64,000 nt of DNA from Diadema setosum (Eukaryota; Echinodermata; Echinoidea; Diadematoida; Diadematidae): contig CM067067.1 of the NCBI GenBank assembly GCA_033980235.1, forward strand, positions 4,778,289 through 4,842,288, written 5' to 3'. Position numbers and translations under genes: made by a program. Of the stretch, positions 34,241-49,000 are shown in pieces. Within the stretch, counting starts at the first letter, position 1. The number at the start of each line of letters is the position of its first letter. The notes beneath the pieces were generated by a model that was not told the origin of the DNA, did not search any database, and was given only the letters and a program-made list of their open reading frames with translations.

Positions 34241-35011
34241 ACACCATTTTCTCTACTCATGGCAAAGGTATGATAGAGATGTACTTTGCGCTTCCTGCAA
34301 AATAGAACCATGTTTATTGGACACTCTACTCCTTCATAAAATTTCCATCACTGGCACCAATGACATAATCCATCAAGTGCAACATGATGACACTACACAT
34401 AACAAATATCACAATGGTTATTACTTTGGAAACTATCTCATTGCATGACATCAAAACTTAAATTATCAACAAAGCTATCAGGTGTATAGGAACTGTATCA
34501 AAGCAATTACACATCATTTGGGGAAATGCAACCTCATTTCCAACTGTTTGTCTGAAACTAACATTAAGTAAGATAAACATCCTTAATTCTTAAAATAGGC
34601 AACATATACAAAACAGGGTGTGCTGAATGTGAGGTTCAAGGTGCTGTGATTTTTTTTTTCTGATTTTTTTTCTCCTTTTTTAGAAAGCTGAAAAAGTGTG
34701 TGTGTGTGTGTGTGTGGGGGGGGGGGGGGGCTTCTCCTGGCAAAATGAACTTTCAAATTTTCATTTAGCAGCAGAGAGGTAACATGTATGACACATTAGG
34801 GTGGATATTATTCATTAAATGCCATGAATTACAGCTTGTAATATGAATGCATATCAGGTTCCTGCATTATGTCAGACACATTTATTACATGGTTATACCT
34901 GTTGCACAGTCAGAAATCCCTGAATGTCACCAAACATGTTGAAACACAATAGGGTCCTACATATCCTGTTTGAAAAAAAAAATGCACACACGCACAAATA
35001 TATAATATATG

Positions 35012-35094
<83 letters not shown>

Positions 35095-36011
35095 TATAGA
35101 TATATGTATTGAAATGGGCTAATGCAGCTTAAAGTGACAGCTTTAACTCTCCATCTGGACAAGACATCTGCTTGATATATTAACTGCATCAGAATAAAAA
35201 TTTGATGGGCAGGCCCATTTTCATGAGGCTTTGTAAATGGTTTGTGTACAACTTTTTAATTCTCTTGTATTGCTTTTGTACAATTTAATTTTTCTTCATA
35301 AGTCTGTATTTGTGTTTCCTCTTTGTTACAATGTTTGAATATGTTTTGTTTTTTCACTCAAATTGTATTTTGTATGTGTGCTATAGGCCCCTTGGCAGAG
35401 CAGTTCTGAGAGAGCTGAAAGGACTACTCTGCTAAAATAAAATGGAACAAAGAAATACATAAACATCATGATATTATCCAAGAACATAGTGATGTTATAC
35501 CTTTCTGTTTGCACTGCCCTGAAAACTTTTTAAGAAAAATTGCTTCTTGTAAAAAAATATATGTTTATGTACAATTGAAGTACCAAAAAAGTTGCTGTTG
35601 TGTTTAAAAAAAAGGGGGGAGGGGACCCTTTTACCTTTTAAGAACTTCAACTTCAACACATGTTGAAGCTTCATGGCAGCATGCTGCCTGCAATACAGTA
35701 ATATGACGTAAACAACAGCCTGGCTGGGAGGGCTGGCTAGATGCATGATCTGTGGTCATGGTGAGAAATCCAAACATCCAATGGAAAGCATGTGACAAAT
35801 AATCACGATATTCCTGTGGTCAGCATTCTCACTGCAAATTATCACAAAATATTTTTCCTAGCAAAAAGGAAAAAAGGCATGTGAATGGCCCTTAAAATTT
35901 TGATTTGTGGTATCACAGTCTAAGTCTGAACTGCAACTTGAATGACAATGCAGCTAACCCTAACATGTCTGTCATCTTCTGATGAAGGTGAGCAAGATGG
36001 AAAGATATTTA
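34241..36011. other. Unannotated DNA with microsatellites
   Basis: Holds a GT tract followed by a G run (34697-34730) and an AT tract (35017-35092). A segment at about 35216-35455 ending in GCCCCTTGGCAGAGCAG and CTGCTAAAATAAAAT resembles LINE 3' tails, judged from memory and uncertain. Confidence 0.35.
35017..35092. repeat. (AT)n microsatellite
   Basis: About 38 uninterrupted AT units. Confidence 0.95.
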
Positions 36012-36123
36012 GATGGATGGATAGATAGATAGATAGATAGATAGATGGATAGATAGATAGATAGATGGATAGATAGATAGATAGATAGATAGATGGATAG
36101 ATAGATAGATGGATAGATAGATA
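36012..36123. repeat. (GATA)n microsatellite with GATG variants
   Basis: About 27 GATA units, with GATG interruptions at intervals. Confidence 0.95.
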
Positions 36124-36134
36124 AGATTACAATG

Positions 36135-36505
36135 GTACCGTCCGCAATGATAACTTTAGAAATAGTGAATCAATCCAAATACAATTTCAGGGTACAAAAC
36201 TATAACTCATTGTCCACATCTTACAGAAAGCCCCATTCGATTTGCTTCATTGGTCAAAGAGAAATGAGGAATTTTGTAGAGCATGTCACGAATCTCTTCC
36301 CTCCAAGTTCTGTCTATTGTGTTCACACACAAGAGCATCCAAGTGCTAAACTTGGAATAATCAGACTCATGACATCATGCTTTACAACAATCCACATTTC
36401 TCTGTGACAAATTGAATGGGGTTTCCTGCAAAATAGAGCTAAGCTGTTATATTCTAAGACCCTGAAGTAGTATTTAGACAGTTTAATCATATTGGGTGTT
36501 ATCAA
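36135..36505. mobile_element. Diverged fold-back element
   Basis: The left arm (36172-36275) and right arm (36378-36490) are inverted copies with many substitutions, centred near 36327. Both strands encode similar peptides (..YRKPHSIC and ..CRKPHSIC), which again reflects inverted symmetry and not coding. Confidence 0.55.
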
Positions 36506-36529
36506 TGTGAAAATCTGATCGTAATTTTT

Positions 36530-36919
36530 TTAAAGGGTGTGTACAGTTCTGGTCTAGGTGAGGATTTAGCTTTTAACGTTTTGCGAGATATTCAGAAACC
36601 ACTCTATGAGATGTCAAATAGCATGCAATTCTAAGGGGTATCAAAAGTTTATTCAATGAAAATCGGTTTTGAAATGGCTGAGATATCCAAAAAGAAGGTG
36701 AAACAAAGAGATCCTAATAAAGTTGTGGCATGTCGCCTTTTATTATTAGCACATTTTTGGATATCTCAGCCATTTGAAAACCAATTTCATCAAATAAACA
36801 TTGAATCCTTCTTAAAATTACATGCTCTTTCATATTTCATAAGAGGCTTTTCATTATCTCACTTAGGAATGTTCAAAACATGAATCCCCACCTCAACCAG
36901 TACTGCACAGTCCCTTTAA
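36530..36919. mobile_element. TTAAAGGG fold-back MITE, copy 4
   Basis: Full length with matching ends TTAAAGGGTGTGTACAG and CTGCACAGTCCCTTTAA. The clearest copy for defining the terminal sequence. Confidence 0.85.
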
Positions 36920-39020
36920 GGACATACTCTATATCTATGTCATTGCCTTCTGAAACCATTGGATCCTGTAAAAAGGCTATGGGGAATTCAGAGTCTCGTA
37001 GGGAACAGGTTAATTCCTTTAAGATGCATCAGGTGTGACTCACGTACTACAGGAGCTCCACACTCATGATTACATAGCATCCAGTCAGTGGCAGACTCGT
37101 TCCTCACAGCGCAATGCCTTCTATATTCAGGCAATTTTACCACACAGTCATCAAATCCTCTGTGTACAGTCTGCAGCCAACTGCTGAGAGAGAAAAGGGG
37201 GGGGGGGGGTGGGATGGCTTGTCTGGGTGAAAGATGAGAGAAGGAGACAGCCACAAAAGGAATTGGCCGACATTAACCCTTTCAGAATCACTGCTTCAAA
37301 ACACTACAGGGACAATCAGCAGCGCAGTTGTCTGCGGCAGTGAATGACGTGCAAGTCTGCGTGTGGAAAAAGACCGAGAGAGAACCACACAGGGGAGAAA
37401 GGGAGTGGGAGAGAGGAGCAGGAGAGAGGGAGGGAGGGAGGTAAGAGAGTGCCGGAAGGAAGGGATTAAGGAACATCATGATCGTATGCATGGTACTGTA
37501 TATTATCAAAACTGTTCAGATTTTGGCTTGCAGATCCAGGTTTCATACACACAAAGAAGGCAAAAGGGGGCATAATATTTCTATCCCTTCTTTTTTTCCC
37601 CCCTCCTATCCTTCTCTTCCTCTCTCCCACTCTCTCTCTCTCTCTCCATATGATATGTATATATGCATATATGTGTGTGTATCATATATGTGTGTGTGTG
37701 TGAGGAATGATTCCTGGTCTTCATGAAAATGAATTGAAAATAACGGGAAATTTAAAAGATGACTAAAAAGCAACCAGATATTGAAAATAATATTGGATCA
37801 TGGTCCGGCAGTAGGAGGGATGAATATGGCACGGTGTAGCCCCACCCCAATCAGTGTCGTCTCGGTCCCATACAAAATTTACATTCTGTATAATATGAGC
37901 CACTTTGCTTCAATCCCATATATATAAAACATGCCATATCCTCTCCAGTATGTTCACTCCAACATGAGTTTGCTCGCCTAGTACCTCGTTGGTTTGACAT
38001 ATATAACCCTCTGAGAATGTAATCAAACCCTGGCTTGGACCATCCATACCACATGGGGTTTTCGTGGTTGCTTTTTTTTTTTTTTTTTCATCTATGCCAC
38101 ACTTGCAGCGAATGATTGAGCTACTGTATGAAAATTCACGATATTATTCTCCTTTTAACATATTTCCCTTAAAACATAAATTATTGAACTGATGCCAGCA
38201 TTTCCCTGCCATCATTCAATGTAATGGAATAGGCCTATGTGATGCAAAATCACAATCACACGGGCATAATGTCGAGTCACTGCCAGTCATTTGAAGACTA
38301 GTTCAGCCACAGGAGGTGTTTGGCAAGCCTTTTAGTATAGCCGAACCTCCTTGATCATTTTTCCTGCAGTAGTCCTACCCAAGCTCAGTCAGCAACCTAT
38401 CAAACCATCTTCCATATGGTCTTTGCAAACACTGATTTGACAACTAACTTCCTACAACATAACTTCCCTTAACAACCATATCTTAACTTCCATGGCAACG
38501 ACATTTCCACGCCAAAGGATTCTGCGGTTTCTTTCCGAAATACCAACAATAACAGCAACAACACCAACAAGAGAGGTGCCAACACAACCACATAGGGATA
38601 TTCTCCACAATAAACCCTCTTGCATACTTCAGTATCCTACTAGATTTGACACGGAGAGGAGGCAGACACACATACACACACTTGCTGTGTGTGTGTGAAG
38701 ACACACACAGTGTATAGTGAAGTATGTGTTTGGAGTGATACACAGTTAGTTCCTGCCTACACATACCTATTATTGCCCTTCGTTCAATCAATGAATTTCA
38801 CACACTCTTCTGTGCAACCAGCCCATTACGCAGTTTCCCAATTGCTTGCCGCAGAGAGCCCACTTCACACCCATAAAATAAGAGACTGTCTAAATGGATG
38901 TAATCATGAAATCATGGTATTAAATGTGTCTCACTGCATCCCACTGCTCTTAATTCTCAGTATAAACAGTCTTTCCATTCATTTCCTCCTCAGCTAATCA
39001 AAACATGACTGATCAAAAAA
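36920..39020. other. Unannotated DNA, purine- and pyrimidine-rich tracts
   Basis: A G run (37198-37209), a purine-rich stretch (37370-37480) and a pyrimidine-rich stretch (37577-37648). Poly-T near 38073-38090. Short CA/GT tracts near 38668-38710. No gene recognised. Confidence 0.35.
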
Positions 39021-39025
39021 ACAAA

Positions 39026-41300
<2,275 letters not shown>

Positions 41301-41868
41301 TTAAAGGATAAGTTCACCTTCATTAACATAAGGATTGAGAGAATGTAGCATTATTAGTAGAACACATCATTGAAAGTTTGAGGAAAATCGGACAATCGGT
41401 TCAAAAGTTATGAATTTTTGAAGTTTTTGTGCATTAACCGCTGGATGAGAAGACTACTGCAGTGTATGATGTCACATGCGTACAACAATATAAGGAAAAT
41501 ATTAAGAGAATTTTACAAAATTTCATCTTTTGAAAAAAGTACACATTCCCTTGACTCGTTATCGACATATGTTATGGGTAATATTATTCCCCCTGCCTTT
41601 AGAAAGAGGCAAGTCAAGTGCTCTTTTATTATGCGGAAAAAGGTGAAAATATGTTGAATTTTCTTTACATTTTCTTATACTGTTGTACGCATATGACAGC
41701 ACAAGCTGTAGTAGTCTTCTCATCCAGCGGTTCCAACACAAAAATTTTAAAAATTCATAACTTTTGCATCAATTGTCCAATTTTCCTCAAACTTTCGCTG
41801 ATGTGTTCTACTAATATTGTTGCATTCTCTCAATCCTTATGTTTATGAAGGTGAACTTGTCCTTTAAA
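41301..41868. mobile_element. TTAAAGGA fold-back element (~568 bp)
   Basis: Starts TTAAAGGATAAGTTCACCTT and ends AAGGTGAACTTGTCCTTTAA. The arms pair through AACATAAGGATTGAGAGAAT, AGTTTGAGGAAAATCGGAC and AACCGCTGGATGAGAAGACT. TTAA at both ends. No protein encoded; non-autonomous. Confidence 0.85.
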
Positions 41869-41906
41869 GTTGAGTTTACTTGCCATGAGGAATGCATACT
41901 GTAAAG

Positions 41907-41955
41907 ATTCAGCCTCCTGTTGCTGAGGAATTCAGCCTCCTATTGCTGAGGAAAC
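41907..41955. repeat. Two-copy 25 bp duplication
   Basis: ATTCAGCCTCCTGTTGCTGA is followed directly by ATTCAGCCTCCTATTGCTGA, each then GGAA. Confidence 0.85.
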
Positions 41956-42045
41956 AAAACTATGTATCATTACTTTAAACTTGTTCTTTCTGTTACACAT
42001 AACAAAGGTATTGTGGACCTACATAGCACTGTTAGTCATAAATTA

Positions 42046-42543
42046 TTACCTCCGCCAAGGGAGGAGGTTATGCTTTCGTTACTGTTGGTTTATTCGTTCT
42101 TTTGATAGTTAGTTAGTTTGTCTGTGTGCAAAATAACTCAAAAAGTACATAACCGATTTGGATGAAACTTGCAGGAAAGATTTAGAATGATACAAGTAAC
42201 AGATGATTAGATTTTAGTAGTGATCCAACAATTTTGGGGGAATTTATGAAGGATTTTTGCTATTTTGGCAGGTAGGGTCAATGAACTTGGGAGTTCAGGC
42301 TGCGCGTATTTGAGGTTTGCATGCGCGCACTAAAGTGCGTGCTCTAGTTTCTGCTAGGGCGAGGGTTTATGACGTAACAAAGGCTTCTATATTGGGGAAA
42401 TCTGGCGACTTTCAGCACACAATGCTATAAGTACGTATGGGTGCACGGAAATCACTGATATCTCTATGGAAGAACAAGATCAGTGGTGGAAATGAGCTGC
42501 ATGCTTGGCGGAGGTCTGCGCTCTCAGAGTGCTTTTCTAGTTC
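42046..42543 (+). mobile_element. Second Helentron-like family (CCTCCGCCAAGG)
   Basis: Starts ACCTCCGCCAAGGGAGGAGG, then TTATGCTTTCGTTACTGTTG with GTTTGTCTGTGTGC. The body includes ATAACTCAAAAAGTACATAAC and GATTTGGATGAAACTTGC. It ends CTTGGCGGAGGTCTGCGC, a GCGCTCTCAGAGTGC hairpin, then TTTTCTAG. The layout parallels the 24070 element although the body sequence differs. Confidence 0.65.
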
Positions 42544-43453
42544 TAATATTGTCGACAATCACTCATTACGTCTTGCATGTTATCATCATTTTTTTTCATA
42601 ATATTATTTCTGAGTATGTACTATCAGTAAGGAATGTTCAAGAAAAATTCTGCTTGGCAATTCATTCAGATATAAAGGCAATTCCTGGCAAAAGTATCGG
42701 TTTTTTTTCTATTTTTTATTAAAGTGATGATGTGGCTGTATACAGTATCTTTGTGAATCCTATGAAAGCTGGATAATGTATGCCAAAAGTAGTTAGGTGT
42801 TCCAGTTGGTAAGTGTGTTTGGGTTTGTTTGCATGTGGGTGTGTACATGTAAAAGTCACCAGTCCATACCTTCTTGGTGACAACATCATATCATATGCAT
42901 TTTTGTCTTTTCAGTTCAGCTTTACAGTCTACCCTTCAGTTCATCCATGGCTCTACAATATCCAAAATCAAACATATACTCCTCTCTACACAAGGAAATG
43001 GATGTCGGCCTGAAGACATTCCAACTCACTTATCAACTCAAAGTGAAGATGCAATAACATGGGTTCTTATCTTTTGCTGTTTTATCCCATACACTCCCCA
43101 GATGCCATCATGCACAGTGAAATATCACTCCCTGTATGACAAAATTGCAATGTTCACTGGGTAAAACTCACAGGGCATAAGACTACGTGCCTGCAAATAA
43201 TGACCAAAGTAACATGATCCTGGCACTATGGCTGGGGCAGAAAGACGAAACAGAATACACGAATCTCCAAAATACATATAGCAGATAAGGTCCTCCCAAA
43301 TGTCTCTTCACAAAATGACACTGGCAGTGAATTTAATCCAGCAATTAAATTATTTGCTGAAATTAAGTTATGTGCTACGGACCTCTGCTCCAGTTATTTT
43401 CTTCCACAACTTGTTTACGCTATGTCTCAGCACTCCCCTGTATTGAAGGTCTT
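42544..43453. other. Unannotated DNA
   Basis: No gene or repeat recognised. Confidence 0.3.
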
Positions 43454-43495
43454 GATGATACTAGGGAGATGAAAGGCCCACCTCCCTGATGATAC
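43454..43495. repeat. Short hairpin insertion, copy 10
   Basis: Insert about 43461-43488 runs CTAGGGAGAT to CCTCCCTG, a stem of about 6 bp plus mismatches. The flanks share TGATGATACT (left 43453-43462, right 43487-43496), giving a 6-7 bp duplication depending on the boundary chosen. Confidence 0.55.
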
Positions 43496-43798
43496 TGTAC
43501 TCAAGGTTGTCTATTTGAAAAGAGAGTATTTCATGGCTGATGTTTGACAATTAATGGAGATGGATGCAAATAGAAGTTTAACCCATTCGCATCTAGAGGT
43601 TTCTTGCTACAGGGTCATTTACACTGAAAAAAAAAGAACAAAAAGAAAACAAAGACTGGACTAGCAAAAGCCAGTTTTTCTATGTACTACTTACACTGCC
43701 AGAAAGGCCAGGTTCATTATTGTTCATGTTGTTTTGTTGTTGTTGTTGTTGTTGTTGGTTTTTCTTTGTTTTGTTTTGTTTTGTTTGGGGTTTTTTGG

Positions 43799-43831
<33 letters not shown>

Positions 43832-44379
43832 TTGTTTTTTGTTGTTTTTTTTTTTGGGGGGGGGGTGGGTTCTGGCCCCTGTCTTTGCATGGAGGGTTAG
43901 GGTTAGGGTTACTGATCTGTGTGATTCTTACTTAGAGATCAGTGGTGCAGACAAGCTATCTCCTGCACTGAAAAGGTGGATGTCACATGATGAAAAACCA
44001 GAATAGAACTGGTGAGCCAGAAAGCCAGCATGGACAGTGGCAAAAACTTGAATACAACTGCCGAGTTTCAAATAACTACACTGCTGAGAAGGGGTTTTTA
44101 ATTCCCCTTTTCCACTCATATATGAGTAGTTGCCTAGCAACTTCCAACAAAATATGGAATTAGCAAAAACTTTTTTTTTTTTTTGTGGCACTGTAAATGT
44201 TTATTACGTCAACCATTTGCCACTGCAGGATACAGTAAATGTCATTCCTTTGCATGGGTTTGAATAAATTTATCAAGTTTGATAAGGATGAACTTGCACA
44301 GCAGAGCAGGATGATACAGGATTTTTAAGAATGAAGCAAAGACATATTCACATTTTCACATATTTGTTTGTAACCCCTG

Positions 44380-44382
<3 letters not shown>
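43496..44382. other. Unannotated DNA with GTT repeats
   Basis: (GTT)n tracts at 43735-43757 and 43799-43829, a G run near 43856-43865 and three TTAGGG units at 43894-43911. Frames here are low-complexity. Confidence 0.4.

Positions 44383-44421
<39 letters not shown>
44383..44421. repeat. (CA)n microsatellite
   Basis: About 19 CA units directly upstream of a MITE. Confidence 0.95.
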
Positions 44422-44424
<3 letters not shown>

Positions 44425-44439
44425 CATCAAGCATATGTG

Positions 44440-44742
44440 CAGAGACTCCAACCCCAAGCACCTTCTGATCTGGAGATTCTCCCGCCCGAAACCCCTAGCA
44501 AACGGGAGACTCCAAGTTGATGTGTGCGAAGCGCGAAGTTCCTAGGGTTCTAGATGTTCTCTGGTGCTATCTAAGGCTTATTTTTTCAACATACGATAGC
44601 AATAAGTAAGAAATCCTTTCCACCGGGAGACACAGAGCCAGGACGGGAGAAGTCAAATCTCAAACGGGAGAACGGGAGATTTTGCAAAAATGGGTTTTCG
44701 GCGGGAGATCTCCCGTCGAAAACAGGAGAGTTGGAGTCTCTG
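44440..44742. mobile_element. CAGAGACTCCAAC MITE (hAT-like ends)
   Basis: Inverted ends CAGAGACTCCAAC (44440-44452) and GTTGGAGTCTCTG (44730-44742), flanked by tatgtg on both sides (44434-44439 and 44743-44748). The interior carries repeated CGGGAGA and its inverse TCTCCCG. CAGNG termini are characteristic of hAT elements, but hAT duplications are normally 8 bp, so the assignment is tentative. Confidence 0.75.
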
Positions 44743-44748
44743 TATGTG

Positions 44749-45828
44749 CCAGGGCAGCTGTAAGCAATGCTGGATTTTTCATAAGGGTTCAGGGGCTAAA
44801 GGGTTAAACAGATGACTTGAGGATGAATTTAAAGTAGGGACATGTTACCACACAAGCTATCCTACAGTCATAAGCCCTAATCTAGAGAAGAAAAAAAAAA
44901 CAGAATTCTCAAAAACAAGTGCTCATCAAGTTATTTTTAAAAAAAAAAAAAGCTTTCTGCTCCAATTGTACAAATCTATGGCAATCACTTGATAATGAAG
45001 ACAGCGTTACCTCATTGTCATTGTCACACTTTTATTCATATTGGACGTAATGCTTTGGTTCCACTCACTGATAGCCTTGTGTTATCAATTCATCCTGATA
45101 TCATTGTATATTTTAGTTTTATAGCAATACATTTTTTTACTGTTTTGTATTGTACTATAATCTGATGATTTTGACATTTTTTCCAGTGATATGTTTTGAA
45201 TTTATTTGTTCTTTTTCATTTTTATCTTATTTTTTTGGTTAATATGAGAAATAAATTCAATTCAAAATTCAATTCAATTTGGCTTGACTTGACTTTTGAA
45301 AGAGAAAAAGAAAATTGTCATACGATTATTAAGTTGCAACAAGATGACATCTGCTTATATGGAGGGGAAGTCCTATAGTTAGTTGTGTCAGCTAGTCTTC
45401 TTACAGCTGTTTTACAATGAGATCCTCATTAGGAGACAGCATTCAGAGAGACATATAATGAACATAAAATTGGAACTATTCAAACCAGTTATATTTTGAC
45501 TACTATATGTGATTGGCATTCACGTGGCATTTGCAACTCTGAAACCAATTGCCCATAACAGAGAAGTGAATTATTGAGAGGGCTTGTAAACAAAGGCAGC
45601 AACCTGTGTTAAAGGATAATGGCCACTATTATAACATTAAATGAATAATAAAAAAATAAAAGTTCTTGGCAGCCACATATCATAGTATGATGCATGGCTG
45701 CCAAAAACACTCTCATGGATTGAATTCGATTTCACTTCTAGGGGAAGGAAGAAATGGGAATACTGATAAGGATAACTGACATAACAATGGTTGAATGCAG
45801 AGATTCTTGACTAGATTTACTAGACTTA
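44749..45828. other. Unannotated DNA; possible LINE tail at 45010-45290
   Basis: AT-rich segment ending GAGAAATAAATTCAATTCAA followed by further TTCAA units, the kind of short repeat tail seen on some LINEs. No reverse transcriptase is visible. Confidence 0.3.
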
Positions 45829-46050
45829 CTGTAAACGAGGCATGTTCTTGTGCATTTTAATTTCGCTAATTTTGCAAATTTTGCGAGAGCCAAGATTCAT
45901 GAAATTGAAATGCACGTGGAAGTTCTTGTCTATACCATGCACATTGAATGTTAGAGGCAACTCGCGGAAATTTTATGCCGCAAAAATATCATGTTTTACA
46001 ATATTACAATGCCAGCATATGCGACATGTTACATATAGGGTCTGAAATAC
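45829..46050. mobile_element. GTAAACGAGG element, degraded copy
   Basis: ACTGTAAACGAGGCATGTTC, GTGCATTTTAATTTCGC and TTCATGAAATTGAAATGCAC match in order the palindromic unit at 56069-56165. Confidence 0.45.
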
Positions 46051-49000
46051 AGACTAAGCAATGATTATCTCTGTAGGGGAGAATCATCCATTTGCCTGTA
46101 GCTCTAATTGTTATTATATGTCTCTCTTCTCTTCCCTTATCTCTCCCTCCATCTCATCTCTCTCCCTCTCCCCTTCCCTTCTTCCCTCCCTCCTGCATGT
46201 TTGGGCAACTGCTTGATCAAAGAGCTTTGTCTTATTCCTTTCATCTCCTTCTCTAAAATCCCTCTCTTCATCTATCTTTCCGTCTGTCCATCTGTCTATC
46301 CACTTGTCTGCAGTCTATTCATGTCTAATTCATGGCAAGTCTCAACACCCCCCAATCATAGATAACATACTTCTCTTTCACACCTACAGAAGTGGGTAAC
46401 ATCATCCATCCCTGGCATATTCACCACAGATGTCACGATATAATGAAAAGATTGGCACCATCATTACAATTCATAGAAGTGAGAAATTTAAAACAAGTAA
46501 ACTTACTTATTACTGACATTCACATACCATAATCTAAAAAAAAACAAACCCAACAAACATGGTACAGGGCGGTCAACATTCACACAGCAAAATGAGAGAG
46601 AGAGAGAGAGAGAGATTCAAAAGAGCGATGGGGGAGATATTTGGATGTAATGGGCATTTCAATGGGCAAGAATGATACTAATATCAGGGAGACATTTACA
46701 TACAGACATGGAAAGATATCAATGTTTTCAAGAAGTGTCCTGCAGGGTGGGGGAAACTTGTCAGTTCTGCACTGTGCAGAACAGCAGATTTAGGAAGCAA
46801 AAGCTCCAATTTTTGTTTTGTTTGAAGATGTTAGTGCTTATGACAAAATATATTCATTCATTCATTCATTCATTCACCTTTCTACATCTTTCTACATATT
46901 CATGCAATCTCATCCTTCCTTATATATTTCCTATCACATAAGGAATTATATTCATCTGCAAAAAAAAAAAAATAATAATAATATTAAACAAATTAATAAG
47001 TGGGTTATCCTGGCTCTGTTGAACCGGGTACAATCACATGCATGTAGGCCTATATATTTAAATAATCATAACATTAATGTAAGGCTATACACAGTAATGT
47101 ACCATTTACATCACTTAATTTACACGAGGCAGAAAGGAGTATCTCAATGAAATATTTCAGAGAAGAATATGTCCAAGAAGCATGAAATGCACCTGCCTTT
47201 CCTTTCATTCATTAATGCCTTAATGGTAGGGGATACCTTTTACAGACCTCCCAAAATGCAGCAAAACATTAAATATGAACCTCGGGGGACTTGTTTGGGC
47301 CACTGCTGACAAATTTGGAAGTCAACAGTTATCTACAATTTGAATAATGCACAAAACTCTTTTTGTTGCAGTCTTCTGTATTTTTTTTTTTATCTATAAA
47401 CACAAATCTAAAAGTATAAGAGCTGATGTAATAACGTATAGAGTGTGTGGCAAGAATGTATATAGAAATGTTTGTAAGTTTGGATGAACTTTCTTCACAA
47501 AATATACATGATGGACACACATGCAGTGCATGGGTCTGCAAAGGTATGTGTAGCCTAGTAATGTACTGGAATTTACGGTGAGCCCCGAAAAAAATTCAAT
47601 TCAAAATCTAACGGTCAATACAAATGTACTAAATGTTACCTTCCACTTTCAATACTTTATGGGAGTTTCTAAAATGGTACTCTCTTCAACATACCACTGT
47701 ATTTATACAACTATTCATTTAAGGCATGCAAATGGGATTCCCTACCTTTAAAAGCTCTCATTCATCACACTTTCCTACAGAATGCATTCACTCTTGCCAG
47801 ACACCTTCCAGCATGCAGCATTTGTTGATTGACACACTGGGGTGTATGTTAGTCATGTCAACTATTTTTCAGCCTGATAACATAGGGAGGCCACTGCTCA
47901 GGTCTCCTAATTCAAAACTTTGTGTATGATATCAAGGCGAAGCCATGCCTTCCTCAGCACGTTTGCATGAGGTTAGTAGATTACCATGTCTGCGACACTT
48001 AAAAGCTGCCAACCTTCCCATTAAGAACCATACATCAACAACAGAAACCCAACATGAAATCACAGAGTCTGCAATATATTTATACAAATAATAAGTCATG
48101 GCATCAGGATTTGTTGGTTTTGGGTTTTGTTGTTATTGTAGATCTATTTATAGTGTATATGCACAACATTGATGTTTTTAGTGCCAGTGTATGCTACTGG
48201 TGACTTTTTTTTTTTTTTTTTTTTTAATAGAGACACCTCTTTCTGTTTAGATAACTCTGTGTCTGGTTTATATTCATGTATTACAGCCAAAATTTCTACA
48301 GGGTATCACAAAATAAAAATGTACTTTTCCTTCTTGCCCCATAGACATATAAACCAAGCAAGTGCTCATCCATCTTTTCCCACAGTGAGTTTTAGTTGCC
48401 TATTAAAGGCAAACAGGCATGTAGAATTGTAGGAATTGTAGCATCCCATATAACTCCATATATTTTTAGACTTTGAGACATAAATTGGTCATAGACAGCA
48501 AAAACCACAATACCACACTGAAGGCTACTGGTATGCATGTACTCTGGCACATTCAACCTGCTGGTATCAGGGGTGGTTACTCTGAAGAAAACTTCAAAAT
48601 GTTCAAGAGAGATATCATTTAAACGTATGCCTGTATTTTCCTCTTTTCTTAACTTTGCAGTATTCATTGCATGCTGTAAAAGAAACTGTTAGCCTCCTCT
48701 ACTTATTTCGAGTGGGACATAGATGGAGAAAAAAAATCTATATTACAATGTTAAATAAACCTCAACTCAACAACTCAATTCAACTCAACAATGCATCAAC
48801 TCAACAATATATTTCTCACTGTTCTAATGTGAAAATTAAGAATATTTTCTGGCAAAACAAACCTGGAAGTAGAGAAAATGTGGAGTGGAATAAGACATCA
48901 CTATATCACTAATTCTCTAAGTCCAAAGTCACTGTGATGTTCATATCTTGTTGTGGTGTGCCTTGCAGAACAGCTGTAAATGTCAGATGATGTGGGTGTG

